A stretch of 64,000 nt of DNA from Rhodococcoides kyotonense (GCF_900188125.1 NZ_FZOW01000019.1:36035-100034); one strand, 5' to 3'; positions 18,889 to 28,244 are shown, numbered from the stretch's first letter. A program made the numbers and translations. The notes: a model not told the origin generated them from the sequence alone.

Positions 18889-19880
18889 CAGTTGCCCCCG
18901 AGGTCGCGAGCGGGCTCACGGTAGCCGGGGATGAGCGGCAGACCGGGCGGTGTCAGGTTGGCGAGAGTGATGTCGAGCCAGCGACCGTTCGCGGTGACGT
19001 TCGCGTACAGACGCACGAACGGTGCGTACAGCTCGAGCGCCCGCGACAGTGCGTCGTTGTTCTCGTTCAAGATGTCGATGACTCCGTTCAACTGCTGGAG
19101 CATCGGATTGATCTGCTCCTCGTTGTCGCGGACCAGTCCGGTCAGTTCGGTCGACAGCCGCTGCGTTCCCGTCAGCAACTGCGATATCGACTGCTGCCTG
19201 TTGTTCAGTTCTTCGAGGAGCGGTCCGGCGTCGGTGATGAGGCGGTTGAACTCCTCGTTGCGGTCGGCAAGGACCTTCGACGTCTTGCCGGTCGCCTCGA
19301 ACAGCCTCTGCAACTCCGCATCTCGACTCGCGATGGTCTCCGACAGTCGACTGACTCCGTCGAGGGATGCCCGAATGTCGTCGGGAGTTTCGGAGAACGC
19401 CTGCGACAGCGTCTGGAAGCTCGACGCCAACTGATCGGTGTCGATGTCCGTGATGGTCTGCGCCGCGTCGGAGAACGCGTCGATGACGTCGTACGGAGAC
19501 GTGGTGCGCTCCAACGGAATCGGATCCTTCGGCTTCAGGACCTCGTCGCCGCGGGGATCGATCGCCAGGTACTTCTGACCCAGCAACGTCTTGATCTGGA
19601 TGGACGCCGACGAGTTGTTGCCGACCCACGCATCCTGCACGCGGAACTCCACGTTGACCTTGTCTCCGGCGAGTTCGACCGAATCCACCTTGCCGACCTT
19701 GACGCCGGCGATACGAACTTCGTTGCCGGGCTTCAGTCCTGCGGCTTCGGAGAATTCCGCGGTATACGTGGAGCCTGCTCCCAGGATCGGCAGCCGATCG
19801 AGGAAGAAGACTGCGACGGTCGCCAGCAGCACGATCATGATGCCGAGCGCGCCGGCCACTACCGGGCTACGCTTTTTCAT
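18888..19880 (-). CDS. MCE family protein, MceC position
   Basis: The 330-residue protein starts MKKRSPVVAG at an ATG overlapping the mceB stop (ATGA). It has one membrane helix, an MCE domain (VRIAGVKVGKVDS, about residues 55-65) and a helical region rich in Gln/Asn/Leu heptads. It is shorter than its neighbours, as is common for MceC. Third MCE subunit of the operon. Confidence 0.92.
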   Translation of the reverse strand: MKKRSPVVAGALGIMIVLLATVAVFFLDRLPILGAGSTYTAEFSEAAGLKPGNEVRIAGVKVGKVDSVELAGDKVNVEFRVQDAWVGNNSSASIQIKTLLGQKYLAIDPRGDEVLKPKDPIPLERTTSPYDVIDAFSDAAQTITDIDTDQLASSFQTLSQAFSETPDDIRASLDGVSRLSETIASRDAELQRLFEATGKTSKVLADRNEEFNRLITDAGPLLEELNNRQQSISQLLTGTQRLSTELTGLVRDNEEQINPMLQQLNGVIDILNENNDALSRALELYAPFVRLYANVTANGRWLDITLANLTPPGLPLIPGYREPARDLGGN

Positions 19881-20944
19881 TCCTTGATCCCCCCAGCCTT
19901 GCACCGCTCGGCCGCGTTCGTGTACAGCGGTTGATTCACAGTCGGCAGTCCTGTCGGCAGATTCAGGTTCGGCGAGGTTCCCGGTCCGGCTTGAATGTCG
20001 ATGCCGCACAGGTAGAACGTGAACCAAGAACCTTGCTGCGCAGTACGAATCAGCTTGTCGAGCTTCTTCGGCAACGTCTGGATGACCTTGGTCAAGTCCT
20101 CCTCGCGACTGTTCAACGTGGTCGCCAGCGTGTTCAACGCGGCGACCGATCCTTGAATCGACGGCCGTGTCGGCTCCAGCAGATCCGACGTGGCATCGGT
20201 GAGGCCGGCGAGCGACGTCACCGCGGATCCGACGACGTCACGATCCGCAGACAGCCCCGACACGAGCTGCTGAGTGTTGACGATCAACGAATCCAGGTCC
20301 TGGTCGTGCTGGTTCACCGTCTCGAGCACCGTGTTCAGGTTGGTGATGACGGCGCCGATGACCTGATCCTTGTCCGCAACCGTGTTGGTCAGACTTGCCG
20401 TGCTGCGCACCAGATCCGAGATCGTTCCCGCCTCGCCCTGGAACACCTGGATGATCTGGTACGACAGCTTGTTGACGTCGTCGGCGCTGAGGGTCGTGAA
20501 CAGCGGACGGAAGCCGTCGAACAGCGTTGTCAGGTTGACCGCAGGTTTGGTCTGCGAGAGCGGAATCTCCCCGCCGGGGTTGATCTTTCCGCCTTGCTCG
20601 CCCGCCCCCTGCTCGAGCGCGATGTAGCGCTGGCCCACGAGGTTTCGGTAGCGCAGATTCGCGGTCACCGTCGACGGCAACCAGTCGCGGCCGTTGACCG
20701 TGAACTCGACTCGGGCCTCACGCTGATTGACGATCTCGATGTTCTTGACGTCGCCGACGCGCACACCCGCGATACGGACTTCGTCACCCTTGTTGAGCGA
20801 TGCGACGTCGCTGAAGATCGCGCTGTACTTCTCACCGCCACCACCGCTGACGTTCGCGATGGAGAATGCCAATGTCCCGGTTGCCAGGATGGTCACCACC
20901 GCGAACACGATCAGTTTGACGAGCGGAGCCAGAAGTCCCCTCAT
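19877..20944 (-). CDS. MCE family protein, MceB position
   Basis: The 355-residue protein begins MRGLLAPLVK at an ATG overlapping the mceA stop (ATGA). It has one N-terminal helix, an MCE domain with VRIAGVRVGDVKN, a long helical segment and a C-terminal pair of Cys (FYLCGIDI and AERCKAGG). Second MCE subunit of the operon. Confidence 0.92.
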   Translation of the reverse strand: MRGLLAPLVKLIVFAVVTILATGTLAFSIANVSGGGGEKYSAIFSDVASLNKGDEVRIAGVRVGDVKNIEIVNQREARVEFTVNGRDWLPSTVTANLRYRNLVGQRYIALEQGAGEQGGKINPGGEIPLSQTKPAVNLTTLFDGFRPLFTTLSADDVNKLSYQIIQVFQGEAGTISDLVRSTASLTNTVADKDQVIGAVITNLNTVLETVNQHDQDLDSLIVNTQQLVSGLSADRDVVGSAVTSLAGLTDATSDLLEPTRPSIQGSVAALNTLATTLNSREEDLTKVIQTLPKKLDKLIRTAQQGSWFTFYLCGIDIQAGPGTSPNLNLPTGLPTVNQPLYTNAAERCKAGGIKE

Positions 20945-22311
20945 TTGATGGTCACCTCCGCTCCCCTCAATGCAGGTGCTCCGAGAGTCGTCGTCCACGA
21001 CGGGATCTCGTCGGGGCCGACGCCCCCGGCCTCGCCGTAGATCACGGCAAGGGTGTCACGCTCGAAATCCGACCCTTCGTACGAGGCGGGCGTGGCGTCC
21101 GTGCCCGTCCCAGCGCCGTTCGCTGCCGCAGGCACGCCGGACAACTGGGGAGCCGGTAGGTCCGGAATATCCTGTGGCCCAGGGTTTCTCGACGGCACCT
21201 GATAGGACCCGTCGTTTGCCGAGCCGCCGGGATACTGCGGGAAGAACTCTCCCGCTGCGGTGTCCGCAGGCGTGTAGCACTTCGGTCCGCGGTTGTCGAA
21301 GAGTCGCGGCTCGTCCTGGTTCGGCAGGTAGCGGCCCTTCGGGTTGACGAACGACGCCGACACGTTGATGCCGCGGTACTCGTCTCCGACGCCGATCACC
21401 TTCTGCGCTTCCTGCACCGTCGGAACGAACTGCGCGAAAGTACATCCGAACGACGGCGAGTACTTGGCAAGAAGTTCCAACGCCTCACGTGAATCCGCGG
21501 CGATGTTGATCAGGTTGCTCGAATTGGTCTGCAGGAAGTCCGCTGTCGTCGAGCTCGTCGACGTGAGCGACGCGATCAACGTGTCGACGGCGGGACGCTG
21601 TTCGACCAACGTGTTACCCGTGACCGTCAGATTGTCGAGCGCATCGACCAACTGCGGCGCAGCGTCGGAGTACGTCTGCGAGAAGTCCGCAAGACCGCGC
21701 AGACCTTCCTGAATGTCGGGCAGTTCGGTGTTCAAGCCACCGAAGATGCGTTCGAGTCGATCGATCGTCAATCCCAGTTCCGACCCGCGGCCGCTGAGCC
21801 CCTGCGCCAACGCACCGAGCGTGTTCGCAAGATCTTGCGGCGGAATCGCTTCGAGAAGCGGCAGCAAGTTGTCGAGCAACTCGCCGACCTCGATCGCGCT
21901 GCCGCTCTTGTCCTGCTGAAGCACGGTGCCGTTCGTGATCGGCGACGCGGTATCTCCTTCGGGAACGATCAGCGATACGTAGCGCTCACCGAACAATGTC
22001 TTCGGCAGCAGGCGTGCGGTGGCGTTCGACGGGATCTGCTCGGCCTTGTCCGGATCGATCGCCAGATGGGCGGTGACGACTCCGTCGACGGTAGACGCCG
22101 AGCGCACCTCACCGACGATCAACCCACGCACCTTCACGTCGGCGTTCACCGGCAACGCATTACCGACCGAATCGGTGACCAGGTCGATGCTGACGACCTT
22201 CTTGAACGTCTTGTTGTAGGACGTGATGGACCACCCGAGAAAAAGGATGAGAACCAAGAAGAAAGCGAGACCCAACAGAAGTCGCCTGAGGCGCGACGGC
22301 GAGTCGATCAT
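20941..22311 (-). CDS. MCE family protein, MceA position
   Basis: The 456-residue protein is the first MCE subunit. It has a membrane helix at about residues 10-28, an MCE domain (ADVKVRGLIVGEVRS), a helical region and a Pro/Gly-rich C-terminal tail. Its ATG overlaps the yrbEB stop (ATGA). Loss of MceA generally inactivates the whole transporter in characterised systems. The cargo of this paralogue (sterol, fatty acid or mycolic acid) cannot be told from the sequence. Confidence 0.92.
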   Translation of the reverse strand: MIDSPSRLRRLLLGLAFFLVLILFLGWSITSYNKTFKKVVSIDLVTDSVGNALPVNADVKVRGLIVGEVRSASTVDGVVTAHLAIDPDKAEQIPSNATARLLPKTLFGERYVSLIVPEGDTASPITNGTVLQQDKSGSAIEVGELLDNLLPLLEAIPPQDLANTLGALAQGLSGRGSELGLTIDRLERIFGGLNTELPDIQEGLRGLADFSQTYSDAAPQLVDALDNLTVTGNTLVEQRPAVDTLIASLTSTSSTTADFLQTNSSNLINIAADSREALELLAKYSPSFGCTFAQFVPTVQEAQKVIGVGDEYRGINVSASFVNPKGRYLPNQDEPRLFDNRGPKCYTPADTAAGEFFPQYPGGSANDGSYQVPSRNPGPQDIPDLPAPQLSGVPAAANGAGTGTDATPASYEGSDFERDTLAVIYGEAGGVGPDEIPSWTTTLGAPALRGAEVTIK

Positions 22312-23168
22312 CCGGCAACCCTCACTGTGGTGGTGGTTCCCCAGATGGCAAGGCTGAGGAAGAAGTCCAGAACAGCGACCGTCACGATGGCGGTCCGCAC
22401 GGCACGACCCACTGCGACACCGACTCCCGCAGGTCCGCCCGAAGCGTGAAATCCGTAGTAGCAGTGGATCATGATGAGCACGAAGGCGAATATCAACACC
22501 TTCAAGAACGAATAGAGAACGTCCTCGGGCGGTAGGAACAGATTGAAGTAGTGGTCGTACGACCCACCCGATTGGCCGTTGAACAACGTACTGATACCGC
22601 GCGACGCGACGTACGACGCCAACAGACCGACGATGTAGAGCGGAATGACGGCAACGAATCCGGCGATCATGCGCGTCGTCACGAGGAACGGAACGCTCGG
22701 CACCGCCATGACTTCCAGCGCGTCGATCTCTTCCGAGATACGCATCGCACCGAGCTGCGCCGTGAAGCCTGCTCCGACGGTGGCGGACAGCGCAAGACCC
22801 GCAACGATCGGCGCGATCTCGCGAGTGTTGACGTAGGCGGAGAGGAAGCCGGTGAGCACCGAGCTACCGAGTTGTTCCAGAGCTGCGTAGCCCTGCAACC
22901 CGACGACGACACCCGTTGCGCCCGACATCATCACGATGACACCGATGGTGCCGCCGATGACGGCGAGTGCGCCGCTGCCGAACGTGACCTCGGCGAGGAG
23001 GCGAAGAACTTCCTTCTTGTAGTGGACAAGCGTGCGCGGGATCCACCCGATCGCCCGGACGTAGAAGGACATCTGTTCGCCGGCGCTGTCGAGCACCGAC
23101 AGTGGCGCGCTCGCGATTCGCTTCGCGCGCATGAGAGTACGGTCGCCCCGACCTTTGGCGATGGTCAT
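22308..23168 (-). CDS. MlaE-like ABC transporter permease YrbEB
   Basis: The 286-residue integral membrane protein has the MlaE/YrbE fold: an N-terminal amphipathic stretch, about five membrane helices, and the conserved EEIDALEVMAVPSVPFLV coupling segment that contacts the ATPase. It pairs with YrbEA to form the permease of the Mce importer. Its stop overlaps mceA and it starts 6 bases after yrbEA. Confidence 0.94.
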   Translation of the reverse strand: MTIAKGRGDRTLMRAKRIASAPLSVLDSAGEQMSFYVRAIGWIPRTLVHYKKEVLRLLAEVTFGSGALAVIGGTIGVIVMMSGATGVVVGLQGYAALEQLGSSVLTGFLSAYVNTREIAPIVAGLALSATVGAGFTAQLGAMRISEEIDALEVMAVPSVPFLVTTRMIAGFVAVIPLYIVGLLASYVASRGISTLFNGQSGGSYDHYFNLFLPPEDVLYSFLKVLIFAFVLIMIHCYYGFHASGGPAGVGVAVGRAVRTAIVTVAVLDFFLSLAIWGTTTTVRVAG

Positions 23169-23174
23169 TGCGGG

Positions 23175-23978
23175 TCAGCTTCCCTTCGCCGGCACGATCT
23201 GGAGATACACCAGAGTGAGAATGAGGTTGGCAAAGAACAGCAACAGGAACGTGATGACGACCGTCTGATTCACTGCCTCACCGACCCCCTTCGGGCCGGG
23301 GTTGGGATTGAGCCCCTTGTACGACGCGATGATGCCGGCGATGAGTCCGAAGATCGCGGCCTTCAACTCCGCCACGTACAGGTCCGGTAGCTGTGCGAGC
23401 GCCGAGAACGACGCCAGGTAGGCACCAGGAGTTCCGCCCTGCAGAACGACATTGAAGAAGTAACCGCCCGCGATTCCGACGACGGAGACGAGGCCGTTGA
23501 GCAACAGAGCGACCAGAATCATCGCGAGCACTCGCGGAACGACGAGGCGCTGGATGGGGTCGATACCGAGCACCCGCATCGCGTCGATCTCCTCGCGAAT
23601 GGTGCGAGAGCCCAGGTCTGCAGTGACTGCCGACCCTGCCGCGCCTGCGATGAGCAACGCGGTCACGATCGGACTGCCCTGCTGGATGACCGCGAGCACG
23701 CTCGCAGCGCCGGTGAACGATTCGGCACCGAGCTGCTTGATCAACGATCCCGTCTGCAACGACACGACCGCGCCGAACGGGATCGCCACGAGTGCCGTCG
23801 GGAGAATCGTGACACTCGCGATGAACCAGGCCTGCTCGATGAACTCACGGAGCTGGAACGGCCGTCGGAAGGTGTTTCGAACGACGTCGACCAGCAGTTC
23901 GACGATATTTCCGGCTTGCGTCAGCGCTGCGCTAGCCGGAGCGAGCGCGGATTTCTTGGAACCCCCCATAGCCCTCAC
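23175..23978 (-). CDS. MlaE-like ABC transporter permease YrbEA
   Basis: The 267-residue permease carries the family motif REEIDAMRVLGIDP and about five membrane helices. The GTG at 23978 overlaps the mceG stop (GTGA); an ATG at 23969 is also possible and would remove three residues. It forms the inner-membrane dimer with YrbEB. Confidence 0.94.
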   Translation of the reverse strand: MRAMGGSKKSALAPASAALTQAGNIVELLVDVVRNTFRRPFQLREFIEQAWFIASVTILPTALVAIPFGAVVSLQTGSLIKQLGAESFTGAASVLAVIQQGSPIVTALLIAGAAGSAVTADLGSRTIREEIDAMRVLGIDPIQRLVVPRVLAMILVALLLNGLVSVVGIAGGYFFNVVLQGGTPGAYLASFSALAQLPDLYVAELKAAIFGLIAGIIASYKGLNPNPGPKGVGEAVNQTVVITFLLLFFANLILTLVYLQIVPAKGS

Positions 23979-25141
23979 TGTCCCCGCCCCTGCGAAGAGC
24001 CGTGGCCCTGATCGCTGTATCCGGTGTCGTAACCCGAGTTGTCGTACCCGGTCTGCTCGTAGCCGGTCTGCTCGTAACCGGCCTGCTGATAGCCCGCCTG
24101 CTGATAGCCGGTGCCGTCGTCGTATCCCTGTCCGGCGTAGGCCGGGACCTGCTCCGACGCGTTGGTCGAATCGAGATCTTCCTGGATGGCGACCTGAGCA
24201 CTGTGCGGCAACGTGTGCATGATGCGTCGGACTCGTTCTTGACGACGCGCAACTGCCTGTCGGACAGGGGTTCCGGGCGTCGCCTTCATCTGCGGCACGA
24301 TGCCTTCGACGTCCTCGACACCGCCTGCGTGGTGACCGGCGTCGACGAGCGCCTGCTCGTGAGCCATCTGCGCCTCGTCCTTCTCCTCGGACATACCGAT
24401 CGGCCCGATCATGGTGCCGTTCAGGAACTGCTTGACGACGGGCTCCTCACTCGTCAGCAGGACTTCACGCGGACCGAACATGACCAACTGTCGACGGAAG
24501 AGCATGCCGATGTTGTCCGGCACCGTGCGTGCCAGGTTGATGTTGTGCGACACGATGAGAATGGTCGCATCGATCTCGGCATTGATGTCGATCAACGTCT
24601 GCGAGATGTACGTGGTGCGAACCGGATCGAGACCGGAATCCGGCTCGTCGACGAGGATGATCTCGGGGTCCAGAACGAGGGCACGAGCCAGGCCCGCGCG
24701 CTTGCGCATACCACCGGAGATCTCACCGGGCAGTTTGTCCTCGGCGCCGATCAGACCGGTCAGCTCCAGCTTCTCCATGACGATCTTGCGAATATCCGAC
24801 TCGGACTTCTTGGTGTGCTCGCGCAGAGGGAACGCGACGTTGTCGTACAGATTCATCGACCCGAACAACGCGCCGTCCTGGAACAGCACCCCGAACAGCT
24901 TTCGGATCTCGTACAGCTCACGCGACGAACACTGCAAGATGTCTGTTCCATCGATGAAGATCTTGCCCTGCTCCGGACGCAGCAGGCCGATCAACGATTT
25001 GAGGAACACGGACTTGCCGGTGCCGGACGGTCCGAGGAGCGCACTGACCTCACCCGACGGCAGCGTCAGGGACACGTCCTGCCAAATCTTCTGAACACCG
25101 AAAGACTTGGTCAGACCCTCGACCGAAACCTCGACTCCCAC
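23975..25141 (-). CDS. mceG: Mce transporter ATP-binding protein (Mkl) with repeat tail
   Basis: The 388-residue ABC ATPase has Walker A GPSGTGKS (37-44), signature ISGGMRKR (141-148), Walker B IILVDE (161-166) and an H-loop VSHN. It is highly similar to M. tuberculosis Mkl (Rv0655) through the family-specific C-terminal region. The GTG at 25141 is chosen because GGAGG sits five bases upstream and the protein then begins MGVEVSVEGL, as in Mkl; an upstream ATG at 25168 has no comparable site. After the Mkl-like part come seven short Gly-Tyr units (GYQQA, GYEQT, GYDNS; about residues 350-388) not known to me from M. tuberculosis. Unlike there, mceG is directly joined to a yrbE-mce operon. Confidence 0.95.
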   Translation of the reverse strand: MGVEVSVEGLTKSFGVQKIWQDVSLTLPSGEVSALLGPSGTGKSVFLKSLIGLLRPEQGKIFIDGTDILQCSSRELYEIRKLFGVLFQDGALFGSMNLYDNVAFPLREHTKKSESDIRKIVMEKLELTGLIGAEDKLPGEISGGMRKRAGLARALVLDPEIILVDEPDSGLDPVRTTYISQTLIDINAEIDATILIVSHNINLARTVPDNIGMLFRRQLVMFGPREVLLTSEEPVVKQFLNGTMIGPIGMSEEKDEAQMAHEQALVDAGHHAGGVEDVEGIVPQMKATPGTPVRQAVARRQERVRRIMHTLPHSAQVAIQEDLDSTNASEQVPAYAGQGYDDGTGYQQAGYQQAGYEQTGYEQTGYDNSGYDTGYSDQGHGSSQGRGQ

Positions 25142-25417
25142 GCTGACCTCCAAGTTCGTGCACATCACCGGATGTGGGTTGGGTCACTCTATCGCACGCG
25201 AGTGTCCGCACCGACACAGGAGCTTACTGCCCAGTAATAAAATCCCCGACGCGGGCTGCCGTCCATTGATCAGTGTGGCCCATGTCACTGCAACACGCGG
25301 GCGACTCGCCCGATTTGTGACAAAACCCAACGCCACGGCGCTGTGACAGACCACAGACTATTGCGGCACCGGCATCTCCGCAGCAACAACCGCGGACACC
25401 TACGACAGAGGTACCGA
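25142..25417. promoter_or_regulatory. mce operon promoter region
   Basis: No gene is seen in this gap between mceG and the rplL terminator. It should carry the mce operon promoter, read on the minus strand. A perfect 14-base palindrome lies at 25224-25237 (listed separately). Confidence 0.5.
25224..25237. promoter_or_regulatory. Candidate operator palindrome TTACTGCCCAGTAA
   Basis: TTACTG and CAGTAA form perfect six-base half-sites around two bases, 83 bases upstream of the mceG GTG. Palindromes of this form are common targets of TetR- or GntR-type regulators of lipid genes in actinobacteria. The regulator is not encoded in the window. Confidence 0.5.
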
Positions 25418-25458
25418 CAAAAAAAGAAGGCCACCTCCCTGATGGGAGGTGGCCTTCT
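25418..25458 (-). terminator. Intrinsic terminator of rplJ-rplL
   Basis: A perfect 15-bp stem (25425-25439 with 25444-25458, loop TGAT) is followed on the minus strand by seven T residues. It lies about 40 bases after the rplL stop. Confidence 0.95.
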
Positions 25459-25497
25459 CTCGTTGAAACCGTCGGACCGTGATCGGCCCGGCGAGAA

Positions 25498-25884
25498 CTA
25501 CTTGACGGAGATCTTCGCGCCGGCTGCTTCCAGCTTCTCCTTGGCAGCCTCGGCTGCGTCCTTGGCGACCTTCTCCAGGATGGCCTTCGGAGCGCTCTCG
25601 ACGAGGTCCTTGGCTTCCTTCAGGCCGAGGCCGGAAACGACCTCACGGACGACCTTGATGACCTGGATCTTCTTGTCGCCGGCCGACTCGAGGACGACGT
25701 CGAACTCGTCCTGCTCTTCGGCAGCCTCAGCCGGAGCACCGGCTGCGCCGGCTGCTGCGACTGCGACGGGAGCAGCTGCGGTGACCTCGAAGGTCTCCTC
25801 GAATGCCTTCACGAACTCGCTGAGCTCGAGGAGGGTGAGCTCCTTGAACTGGTCGAGCAATTCTTCGGTGCTGAGCTTCGCCAT
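25498..25884 (-). CDS. rplL: 50S ribosomal protein L7/L12
   Basis: The 128-residue acidic protein has the L7/L12 layout: N-terminal dimerisation helices (LLDQFKELTLLELSEF), an Ala/Gly/Glu hinge (about residues 35-58) and a C-terminal domain with KIQVIKVVREVVSGLGLKEA that binds elongation factors. It follows rplJ by 81 bases and ends in a strong terminator. Confidence 0.98.
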   Translation of the reverse strand: MAKLSTEELLDQFKELTLLELSEFVKAFEETFEVTAAAPVAVAAAGAAGAPAEAAEEQDEFDVVLESAGDKKIQVIKVVREVVSGLGLKEAKDLVESAPKAILEKVAKDAAEAAKEKLEAAGAKISVK

Positions 25885-25965
25885 GGTGGCGGTCCTTCCT
25901 TTAGTACCGAGTCGCTGATCCGCGACACAGTTGGTGGTGTGTAGCTGTTCGCTGATGAGTGCGGA

Positions 25966-26541
25966 TCAGCTTTCGGCGGGAGCTTCTGCTTCTGCCGGTG
26001 CTTCGGCAGCAGCAGCTGCCGGTGCTTCGGTGGCCTTCTTGTCCGCCAACGCCTGAGCCAGACGTGCAACCTGCGACGCCGGAGCGTTGAACAGACCAGC
26101 AGCCTTCGACAGGTTGCCCTTCATGGCACCTGCGAGCTTTGCCAGCAAGATCTCGCGGGACTCGAGGTCCGCGATCTTGTTGATCTCGTCCACGGACAGC
26201 GTTGCGCCGTCCATGTAGCCGCCCTTGACGACCAAGGCCTTGTTGTCCTTTGCGAACGCCTTGATGGCCTTCGCAGCGTCGACCGGCTCGCCCTTGATGA
26301 ATGCAATGGCGGTCGGTCCGACGAACAACTCGTCCAGCCCAGTGATGCCGGCTTCGGCAGCAGCGCGCTTGACCAGGGTGTTCTTGGCGACGGAGTACGT
26401 GGCACCTTCGCCGAGCGCACGCCGGAGCTGAGTCAGACCGGATACCGACAGGCCACGGTATTCCGTGACGACGGCAGCCGTCGAACCCTTGAACTGTTCG
26501 GTGATCTCGGAAACTGCCGAGACCTTTTCGGGCTTTGCCAT
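25966..26541 (-). CDS. rplJ: 50S ribosomal protein L10
   Basis: The 191-residue protein starts MAKPEKVSAVSEITEQF at the ATG at 26541, preceded by GAGGAGG. It anchors the L7/L12 dimers to the ribosome. The N-terminal globular domain is followed by a C-terminal Ala/Glu-rich extension (about residues 170-191). The 5' leader is long, which fits autogenous control by L10. Confidence 0.97.
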   Translation of the reverse strand: MAKPEKVSAVSEITEQFKGSTAAVVTEYRGLSVSGLTQLRRALGEGATYSVAKNTLVKRAAAEAGITGLDELFVGPTAIAFIKGEPVDAAKAIKAFAKDNKALVVKGGYMDGATLSVDEINKIADLESREILLAKLAGAMKGNLSKAAGLFNAPASQVARLAQALADKKATEAPAAAAAEAPAEAEAPAES

Positions 26542-26860
26542 ACTTCGCCTCCTCTCGTGGGAAGTAATGTCGATCGCGAGAGGTCCTGTAGAAACGACGA
26601 ACGCCCCGGCGCAAGAAGCACACGGGGCGTAGACATGAAGGCGGCACTGCGAACAAAGCCGTCGAACAGGTCCCTGACCTCGTCCTCCTGCGTGGGCCGT
26701 CCGAAGCATCTCGGACCTTCAACCGCATTCCCTGAGAGAAGGCGGTGACCAACGGTCTTGGGTAGAACTCGATTGGGTGGATCCAGTGCATTCATACTTC
26801 ATGACTGCATCAGAACCGTCGGCAACACTACCTCGAGCTGGGCTGCTTCTCCAAAACGAG
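26542..26860 (-). promoter_or_regulatory. rplJ leader region with two hairpins (probable L10 leader)
   Basis: This 319-base stretch has no gene. On the minus strand it contains a hairpin with arms GTCCGA/TCGGAC (26699-26704 and 26711-26716) and a GC-rich hairpin with arms ACGCCCCG/CGGGGCGT (26601-26608 and 26623-26630), ahead of the rplJ ribosome site. Bacterial rplJL operons are usually controlled by L10 binding such a leader. Assignment rests on position and hairpins only. Confidence 0.6.
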
Positions 26861-27427
26861 TCAGATGCGCTCACCGAAGACTACGTAATTCCGATCGTAG
26901 CTACCCACCGCGGCATCGAAATCGCCCGAACAGGTGATCAGGCGAACAGTATCGGCGGCTGTCGCGCCGAACACGTCGACCGTCGGAAAGTCGTCCTTGG
27001 AGAACTCACCGGTCGACGTCACACGATAGTGCGCCTCCTCCCCTGCAGCGCTCGTGATCGCCACGACATCTCCCCAGGACAGGCGTCGTAATCCGTCGAA
27101 TACCGCTGGGCCCGTTGTCGAGTCGACATGTCCTGCAAGGACACTCGGGCCGTGGCCGCCTGGCCGTCCACCTCCGGCGAACCAGCCCACATCGTCGTAG
27201 TCCGACGGCACCTCCATCTGGCCGTCGGTGAGGAGCCCCAGCTCGACCAGTGGTTCGTCGAGTCCGATCGCCTGGATGGCGACACGTTCCGGAACCGGGA
27301 TCCCGGTCGTCGTATGCACTGCGGGCTGCGCAGACGACGTCGATTCCGATGTCGGTGGTACCGACGGCGCACACGCTGCCGTCGGTACCACCACGACCAT
27401 CAGCAGAGCACCCGTGAACCGACGCAC
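26861..27427 (-). CDS. Class F sortase, secreted/lipid-anchored
   Basis: The 188-residue protein has a signal sequence with a lipobox-like PTAAC near residue 19, a Ser/Thr-rich linker and a sortase domain. The catalytic residues are visible: His in LAGHVDS, Cys in LITCSGDFD and Arg in YDRNYVVFGE. Sortases cut a C-terminal sorting signal and join the protein to the envelope. The GTG at 27427 lies two bases after the stop of the CHRD gene, so both are co-transcribed and the CHRD protein is the likely substrate. Class assignment (F rather than E) is from overall size and motif spacing. Confidence 0.88.
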   Translation of the reverse strand: MRRFTGALLMVVVVPTAACAPSVPPTSESTSSAQPAVHTTTGIPVPERVAIQAIGLDEPLVELGLLTDGQMEVPSDYDDVGWFAGGGRPGGHGPSVLAGHVDSTTGPAVFDGLRRLSWGDVVAITSAAGEEAHYRVTSTGEFSKDDFPTVDVFGATAADTVRLITCSGDFDAAVGSYDRNYVVFGERI

Positions 27428-27429
27428 GA

Positions 27430-28134
27430 TCAGGACGATGCGCCGTTCCGTCGCCGTACGACCACGGCAGCGCCGAGGAGCGCAGCGACGCCGAAGACCG
27501 ATGCACCTGCGACGACCGGTGCCGTCGAGATCGCCGATCCGCCACCGCCGGTCGCGACGCCACCGACGGGGATCGGGGTCAACTGCCCACGCACCGCGCC
27601 GGCCGAGAAGTCGACAGTGTGTGTGTCCGCCGCGAACCCTGCCGGGTTCGCCTCGATCTCGGTCAGGCTGAATCCTGTGCCGGTGTCCGTCCCGTCCGGT
27701 GCGAGCCCGGTGGTGAAGGGACCTTGAATACACCCGCTGGAGGTTCGCGGGCCGTCGCCGATCGGTGTCGGGTTCTCGAACGCCAGTCGTGGCGGTCCTG
27801 CCTCTCCCGACGCGGCTTGGTGAATGTGCGTCGCTGTCTTGGCCGGACTCATGTAATCGCCGGTGACACCGTCGAGTTCGATGTCGTAGCAGATGATGTC
27901 GAGGTCGGAGTTGATCCGGAACGTGAAGCTTCCGGTGGCCCCCGATTGCCCCGGCGTCGGTGCGCCGTCGCCGTTCAAGACCTGATCCGGGGTGGCCATG
28001 GCGGTGAACGCGCTGGTGAAGGTGGCCGGGGGCTCGACCGGTGTCTCTGCGCTGGCCGGGGCCGCGCCGAGAACCATGATGGATGCCGCGGCGACAGCCC
28101 CTCCGGCGAGTGCGATCGATCGTGCTGTGGTCAT
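27430..28134 (-). CDS. CHRD-domain surface protein with C-terminal anchor
   Basis: The 234-residue product has a signal peptide ending APASAE, a CHRD domain (about residues 40-180; closing motif FSAGAVRGQL) and a C-terminal Gly-rich linker, hydrophobic helix and RRRNGASS tail. That layout is a cell-wall sorting signal, but no LPXTG is present; the nearest sequence is TPIPVGG. The ATG at 28134 has GGAAGG nine bases upstream and gives a clean signal peptide; a longer frame from 28197 does not. It pairs with the sortase downstream and is divergent from the ECF sigma gene. Confidence 0.87.
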   Translation of the reverse strand: MTTARSIALAGGAVAAASIMVLGAAPASAETPVEPPATFTSAFTAMATPDQVLNGDGAPTPGQSGATGSFTFRINSDLDIICYDIELDGVTGDYMSPAKTATHIHQAASGEAGPPRLAFENPTPIGDGPRTSSGCIQGPFTTGLAPDGTDTGTGFSLTEIEANPAGFAADTHTVDFSAGAVRGQLTPIPVGGVATGGGGSAISTAPVVAGASVFGVAALLGAAVVVRRRNGASS

Positions 28135-28244
28135 GGCGAGAAACCTTCCGTCGACGTCGGGCCGATGCGCCCGTCGAAGGTGATACGTCGACGACATCGG
28201 TAATGTTCAAGCGGAAGTAAAGAATTTCCGAATCGAACGGATTC
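28135..28244. promoter_or_regulatory. Divergent promoter region, CHRD-sortase / ECF sigma
   Basis: The 110-base gap between divergent genes must drive both units. Autoregulation by the ECF sigma factor is likely from the arrangement; I could not pick out its -35/-10 elements with confidence. Confidence 0.4.
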
